This document shows, one piece after another, positions 4,663 to 8,579 of a DNA stretch of 8,579 nucleotides. Source of the stretch: an uncultured Lachnospiraceae bacterium (GTDB lineage Bacteria; Bacillota_A; Clostridia; Lachnospirales; Lachnospiraceae); NCBI GenBank assembly GCA_910585655.1, contig CAJUFW010000148.1:1-8579 (forward strand). Direction: 5' to 3'. Numbering within the stretch: the stretch's first letter is position 1; every line of letters begins with the position of its first letter. The notes below the pieces were generated by a model. The model made no database searches. It was not told where the DNA came from and worked only from the letters and a program-made list of their open reading frames with translations. The translations under genes were made by a program, and so were the position numbers.

Positions 4663-6579
4663 ATGATGAAAGCTAAGAAAGTATTAGCAATGTTGTTGGT
4701 TCTGGTATTGGCAGTTTCCTGCTTGGCAGCGTGCAGCAAGGATAAGCCGAAGGAGGACGCTCCGGTGACGACGCAGGATGATGACAAGACCCCGGAGGAC
4801 GATAAGACTCCAGAGGAAGATACGACGCAAGACGAGACCAACGAGCCGGAAGAGACAACAGGCGACAATGAGCCGGAGGACACTCAGACGGCAGGATCTA
4901 CCCCAAGAAATGAAACCTTGTACTTTAACGGGCAGCAGTGGAATGCGATCAACGCATGGAATCCAATGCACGCGAATAACAACAACTGGAGCATCAGCAA
5001 CGGCGCCAGCGCCCGTGTTATTATTTATGAGACTATGTTTATCTATAACCTGTTAGACGGACAGCTCTATCCGCTTTTAGGTACGGATTATGCCTGGAAC
5101 GATGCGAGAACCGAGATGACGGTTCATTTAAATCCAGACGCTCACTGGAGCGACGGTACGCCGTTGACTGCTGAGGACGTGGCATATACCTGGGAGACAC
5201 ATAAGAAATACGAGTCTTCTACTTATAACAACAATGCGCCTTATATTGAGGCAGTAGAGGCAACGGATGCCAACACTGTTGTGATTAAGTCTGTTTTACA
5301 GGACGATGGCAAGGCAGTCAATCCGCTGATGCTTGATTCCTTTATTGCACAGACCTATATCATGCAGAAAGCTTATGTAGAGAAGGTAGAGGCAAGAAAC
5401 AATAACGACGCTACGGCAATGAAAGAGGATACAATGGAAGATTTTGTAGCCTCCGGTCCATATATGAAATATTACAACGACGATCAGAAGGTTGTCTTTA
5501 TCCGTGACGACAATTATTGGGGAACTGCACTTTGGGGCAGTCTGCCGGTGCCTAAGTATTTAGCACACAATATTTTTGCAGACAACCCGGCTGGAAACCA
5601 GGCGTTTTCCAATGGAGAGGTTGATGTATCTCAGCAGTTTAACTTAAACATCGCAGATATGATGGCAAACAGCGATACCATTTCTACTTATATTGACGAA
5701 GCTCCGTATAACATCTGTGTTACGATGCCGACTGCTTGGTTTAACGTAGAGAAGCCGGGCTTGGATCGGAAGGAAGTACGGAAGGCTATCGCGATGGCAG
5801 TTGATTATGACCAGATCGTAAGCGCTGCTATGGGCGGGCAATGCCCAAGCTTTACCCAGGTTCCAAGAAGCGTTATGAACCCGACAGAAGGGGAACAGGC
5901 AATGGTCGATCAGGAAGCGTTAAAGCCATATCAGTGGGCAGGACGCGACATAGAAGGTGCAAAGAAGCTTCTGGATGAGGCTGGCATCGTTGATACTGAC
6001 GGCGACGGAATCCGTGAAGTAGACGGTGTAAAGCTTTCCTATCAGGCATCTTGCCCGCAGGGCTGGGATGACTGGAATGCTTCTCTGGAAATCGTAGCAG
6101 CAGCCGGAAAAGAAATCGGTATTGAGATTGAGACTTATTTCCCAGAAGCATCTACTTATTATGATATGTTTACCAACCATGATTTTGAAATCGCTATGTG
6201 GGGTACGGTAGGCGCTGGTATTACTTCCCCATGGGCTCGTGTCAGAGGTATGATGTCCAGTGAATTTATCGGTATGATGAGCAACTGGAACGGAAACTAC
6301 GGCTGGTATAAGAACGACCGTGCTGACGAGCTGATTCAGATCATTCCGTTTGAGACCGATCAGGCGAAGTTAAAGGAATACTATACCGAGTTAAGCCAGA
6401 TTTATCTGGACGAAGTTCCATCCTTCTCCTTGATGTACAGACCAGAGCTGTTCCACAACACGAATGAGACAGTATGGACCGGATTCCCGACTCAGGGCGA
6501 CGGACAGAACATTCCTCCGACTGACTGTACGGACGGATATGGAATTGCTGCTCTGTATCATTTAGAGCTGGTAGAGTAA
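4663..6579 (+). CDS. Family-5 (Opp/Dpp-type) ABC solute-binding lipoprotein
   Basis: The 638-residue protein captures solute outside the membrane for the permeases encoded downstream. Residues 1-23 are a lipoprotein signal ending in the lipobox LAA-C24. Residues about 25-83 are a Thr/Asp/Glu/Pro-rich tether. The SBP_bac_5 domain follows; its signature VHLNPDAHWSDGTPLTAED begins at residue 154. An EF-hand-like DTDGDGIREVDG loop (residues 444-455) is common in this family and may bind calcium. The ligand may be peptides or oligosaccharides, because Dpp-like systems of Clostridia and Thermotogae can carry sugars; the sequence does not decide. The start is ATG 4663 (or ATG 4666), 6-7 nt after GAGGAGG. 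ATG 4486 would bury the lipoprotein signal 59 residues inside and is rejected. Confidence 0.93.
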   Translation: MMKAKKVLAMLLVLVLAVSCLAACSKDKPKEDAPVTTQDDDKTPEDDKTPEEDTTQDETNEPEETTGDNEPEDTQTAGSTPRNETLYFNGQQWNAINAWNPMHANNNNWSISNGASARVIIYETMFIYNLLDGQLYPLLGTDYAWNDARTEMTVHLNPDAHWSDGTPLTAEDVAYTWETHKKYESSTYNNNAPYIEAVEATDANTVVIKSVLQDDGKAVNPLMLDSFIAQTYIMQKAYVEKVEARNNNDATAMKEDTMEDFVASGPYMKYYNDDQKVVFIRDDNYWGTALWGSLPVPKYLAHNIFADNPAGNQAFSNGEVDVSQQFNLNIADMMANSDTISTYIDEAPYNICVTMPTAWFNVEKPGLDRKEVRKAIAMAVDYDQIVSAAMGGQCPSFTQVPRSVMNPTEGEQAMVDQEALKPYQWAGRDIEGAKKLLDEAGIVDTDGDGIREVDGVKLSYQASCPQGWDDWNASLEIVAAAGKEIGIEIETYFPEASTYYDMFTNHDFEIAMWGTVGAGITSPWARVRGMMSSEFIGMMSNWNGNYGWYKNDRADELIQIIPFETDQAKLKEYYTELSQIYLDEVPSFSLMYRPELFHNTNETVWTGFPTQGDGQNIPPTDCTDGYGIAALYHLELVE

Positions 6580-6644
6580 TCAAGCAGACGGCAGACAGAA
6601 CTTCTTTCCTGATAAATTGAATAAGCCGTAGCCAAAACCGGCGG

Positions 6645-6687
6645 AACAGGGAGCGTTGCTTCACAGGAGGCGGGGCTCCCTGTTTTT
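6645..6687 (+). terminator. Intra-operon terminator between binding-protein and permease genes
   Basis: AACAGGGAGC (6645-6654) pairs perfectly with GCTCCCTGTT (6675-6684), followed by TTT (five T in all). The 20-nt loop contains AGGAGG. No promoter was seen before the permease, so partial termination here would set an excess of binding protein over permease. Confidence 0.85.
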
Positions 6688-6753
6688 GTATCAGTGGCAG
6701 GATTCTTATTTTATTTGGAACGGCTATCAACATATGATTGTGGGGTGACTCTT

Positions 6754-7761
6754 TTGAAAGGGTATAAGAAATACTATTTACAAAAGATTGGTTGGTATCT
6801 GATCACATTGATTGTGGCAGTATTTTTAAACTTTATGCTGCCGCGTCTGATGCCTGGCAATCCGGTAGACGCGATTGCTCAGGGCAGCATTTCTCCGGGT
6901 ATGGATGCAACTGCTGTAAAAAAAGTATTGGATGATTATTCAGCCAGGTTTGGCTTGGATCAACCACTGTACGTACAGTTTTTTACCTTTGTGAAAAATG
7001 CCCTGCGGGGAGATTTCGGGATTTCTTTTAGCAACTATCCAAGAGAGATTTCGGATATTATTGCTTCTTCGATGGGATGGACGATTTGCCTGCAGCTTCC
7101 GGCGATTATTGTCGGCTGGATATTGGGGAATCTGTTGGGGGCGGTTGCCGCCTATATGAAGGGTGTTTTTGACAAAGCAATTTTACCTGCCTTTTTGTTT
7201 ATCGGAAATATTCCGGCGTTCGGTATGGCTACCGTGCTTTTATTGGTATTTGCGATTTATTTAAAGGTCGCGCCGGTTGGAGGAGGATATGGGTACGAAC
7301 TGATTCCTAGTATGAGCTGGGAGTTTTTCCAGTCTTTGTTTGTTCATTATCAGCTTCCGTTCTGGTCGATTGTTCTGATTACGATTGGCGGTCAGGCAAT
7401 CGGAATGCGTTCGATGTCGATTTATGAATTGAACGCAGATTATGTGAAATACAGCCGTTTCTTAGGAATCAAAGATAGAAAGATCGTCGGCTATGTATTT
7501 CGGAACGCTATGCTTCCGCAGGTGACAGGGCTGGCTCTTTCTTTGGGTACGATGATCGGCGGCAATATCGTAGCCGAGACGATTTTTAACTATCCGGGCA
7601 TCGGCTCTACGATGCTAAGCGCCATCAGTAACCGTGACTATCCGCTGATTTCTGCTTCTACGCTGATGATTACGATTATGGTATTGATTGCCAATCTGGC
7701 AGTTGAAGTCATATATGGTTTGATCGATCCGCGGATTAAGGCAGCACAGCAGGATTCTTAA
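6754..7761 (+). CDS. DppB/OppB-type ABC importer permease
   Basis: This 335-residue inner-membrane subunit of the importer has TM1 at about residues 13-31 (WYLITLIVAVFLNFMLPRL), the PGNP motif right after it, then the family motif GDFGISF, and a BPD_transp_1 core. The EAA loop, which docks on the ATPase, is ADYVKYSRFLGIKDRKIVGYVFRNAMLP from residue 228. NYPGIGSTMLSAISNRDYPLIS is the classic DppB C-terminal signature. The start is chosen as TTG 6754 because GGGGTGA stands 5 nt upstream. A GTG at 6694 is in frame, but it lies just past the terminator, has no properly spaced ribosome binding site and would add about 20 unlikely residues. Weak initiation at TTG, plus the terminator, fits low permease output. 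The next gene starts 23 bp downstream. Confidence 0.92.
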   Translation: MKGYKKYYLQKIGWYLITLIVAVFLNFMLPRLMPGNPVDAIAQGSISPGMDATAVKKVLDDYSARFGLDQPLYVQFFTFVKNALRGDFGISFSNYPREISDIIASSMGWTICLQLPAIIVGWILGNLLGAVAAYMKGVFDKAILPAFLFIGNIPAFGMATVLLLVFAIYLKVAPVGGGYGYELIPSMSWEFFQSLFVHYQLPFWSIVLITIGGQAIGMRSMSIYELNADYVKYSRFLGIKDRKIVGYVFRNAMLPQVTGLALSLGTMIGGNIVAETIFNYPGIGSTMLSAISNRDYPLISASTLMITIMVLIANLAVEVIYGLIDPRIKAAQQDS

Positions 7762-7784
7762 TCCGGCAGAAGAGGAGGCGCAAT

Positions 7785-8531
7785 ATGAAAAATCAGTTAA
7801 AACAGGTGTTTCATTCACCAAGATTTGTGATAGGTTTTGTGATTTTTGTCTTTATGCTGGGAATGGCAGTCTTTTATCCGCTGCTGGTGCCGGGCGATCC
7901 GCTGGAAATGGTAGCTAGCTCCAGCTATCCGCCGGGAACGTATATTTCTCTGGCAGATACGTTAGAATCCAAGCAGTATGGGCTGGATCTGGACATTACG
8001 GCTACCCGTTTGAATAAGCTGGTTTCCCAGGAAGATAAAGACGCGATGGTACTGTGGCTAACCAAATACCGGGGGATTGCAGAAGCAGATATTCCAGTGG
8101 AAGACAACGTGGCAATGGTCAATTTTTGGAATGAACATTATGATCCGGAAGTAGAACAAAAGGGACTGACCAACGCAAAGCGGCAGTATTATCGAAGGCT
8201 GGCAGCCAGAATGTCTACGATTTTAGAGACAGAGGATATCATCATCGCCACAAAGAACCCGGAAACAGGAGTATTGGAAGAGAGCAATACAATTTCCTTT
8301 CATACGTATACGAATGTAAAGGATATTACGAGTAAGAGAAACTTTATACTCGGTACGGACAATTTTGGTCGTGATGTGCTAAAAGAGTTGACCCATGCGG
8401 TAGGAACTTCCCTGAAAATGGGACTTTTAGCCGGTGTGATTGCAACCTTAATCGGTCTTACGTTAGGGCTTTTATCCGGCTATTTAGGTGGGATTATAGA
8501 CGATATGATTATGTTTGTCACTAACCTGTTT
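7785..8531 (+). CDS. DppC/OppC-type ABC importer permease, 3' end missing
   Basis: The first 249 residues are present; the frame then runs into adapter, so residues read after Phe249 are false. ATG 7785 follows AGAGGAGG. TM1 spans about residues 14-33 and ends YPLLVPGDP. The DppC motif LGTDNFGRDVLKEL appears only at residue 189, after which TM2 and the start of TM3 follow (SLKMGLLAGVIATLIGLTLGLLSGYLGG). In ordinary DppC/OppC proteins that motif comes at roughly residue 70-90, so about 100 extra residues lie in the loop expected outside the cell. This insert is hydrophilic, rich in charged residues and probably helical in part (TNAKRQYYRRLAARMSTIL). Partnership with the preceding permease is clear from order, spacing and family. 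Confidence 0.92.
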
Positions 8532-8579
8532 AGATCGGAAGAGCACACGTCTGAACTCCAGTCACATTACTCGATCTCG
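8532..8579. other. Illumina P7-side sequencing adapter (artefact)
   Basis: Bases 8532-8565 match the indexed adapter beginning AGATCGGAAGAGC and ending CCAGTCAC. The index ATTACTCG (8566-8573) and the P7 start ATCTCG follow. It is the reverse complement of the left-end adapter, with the same index. Confidence 0.98.

Noticed and set aside
6341..6733. 130-residue minus-strand frame across the intra-operon gap
   Set aside because: It is antisense to the end of the binding-protein gene and to the terminator, with no recognisable domain or ribosome binding site.
1..8579. Terminal inverted repeats suggesting a complete mobile element
   Set aside because: The inverted ends are sequencing adapters with a barcode, and no transposase or integrase gene is present.

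Overview
The window looks like part of a contig from a low-to-mid GC Gram-positive Clostridia genome, most likely a gut Lachnospiraceae. This is inferred from strong AGGAGG-type ribosome binding sites, sigma-A promoters, a Gram-positive lipoprotein signal, a SleB-type cell-wall hydrolase, a DUF2225 protein and the style of the ABC-F fragment. No rRNA or other phylogenetic marker is present. Only about 54-8531 is genomic. Both ends are Illumina P7-side adapter with the same index (ATTACTCG), lying as an artificial terminal inverted repeat, so both edge genes are cut by the assembly and not by biology.

Layout, with all genes on the + strand. 54-268: C-terminal tail of an ABC-F-like ATPase. 398-1219: EstA/esterase-D-type alpha/beta hydrolase with a visible Ser-Asp-His triad. 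1320-1811: NUDIX hydrolase with a perfect Nudix box. 1944-2894: secreted SleB-type (Hydrolase_2) cell-wall hydrolase with its own consensus-like promoter and a long Lys/Asp/Glu linker containing a 57-bp tandem repeat. 3252-4052: DUF2225-type zinc-ribbon protein. 4663-6579: family-5 (Opp/Dpp type) solute-binding lipoprotein. 6754-7761: DppB-type permease. 7785-8531: start of a DppC-type permease with an unusually long segment between TM1 and TM2.

The last three genes form a peptide or oligosaccharide ABC importer operon. It has a strong promoter (4416-4444), a leader of about 210 nt with a possible operator, and an intrinsic terminator between the binding-protein gene and the permease genes. 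That arrangement would give more binding protein than permease. The ATPase genes would be expected beyond the right edge.

The least ordinary feature is a structured intergenic repeat of about 138 bp, present as two almost identical direct copies (2990-3127 and 4116-4254) that flank the DUF2225 gene. Each copy is a chain of hairpins, the last three placed back to back, ending in a terminator hairpin. The two copies differ by a compensatory base-pair change in the first stem, which suggests the structure is maintained. Partial units adjoin each copy, as if the element is built from tandem modules. No transposase, CRISPR array, tRNA or rRNA was seen.
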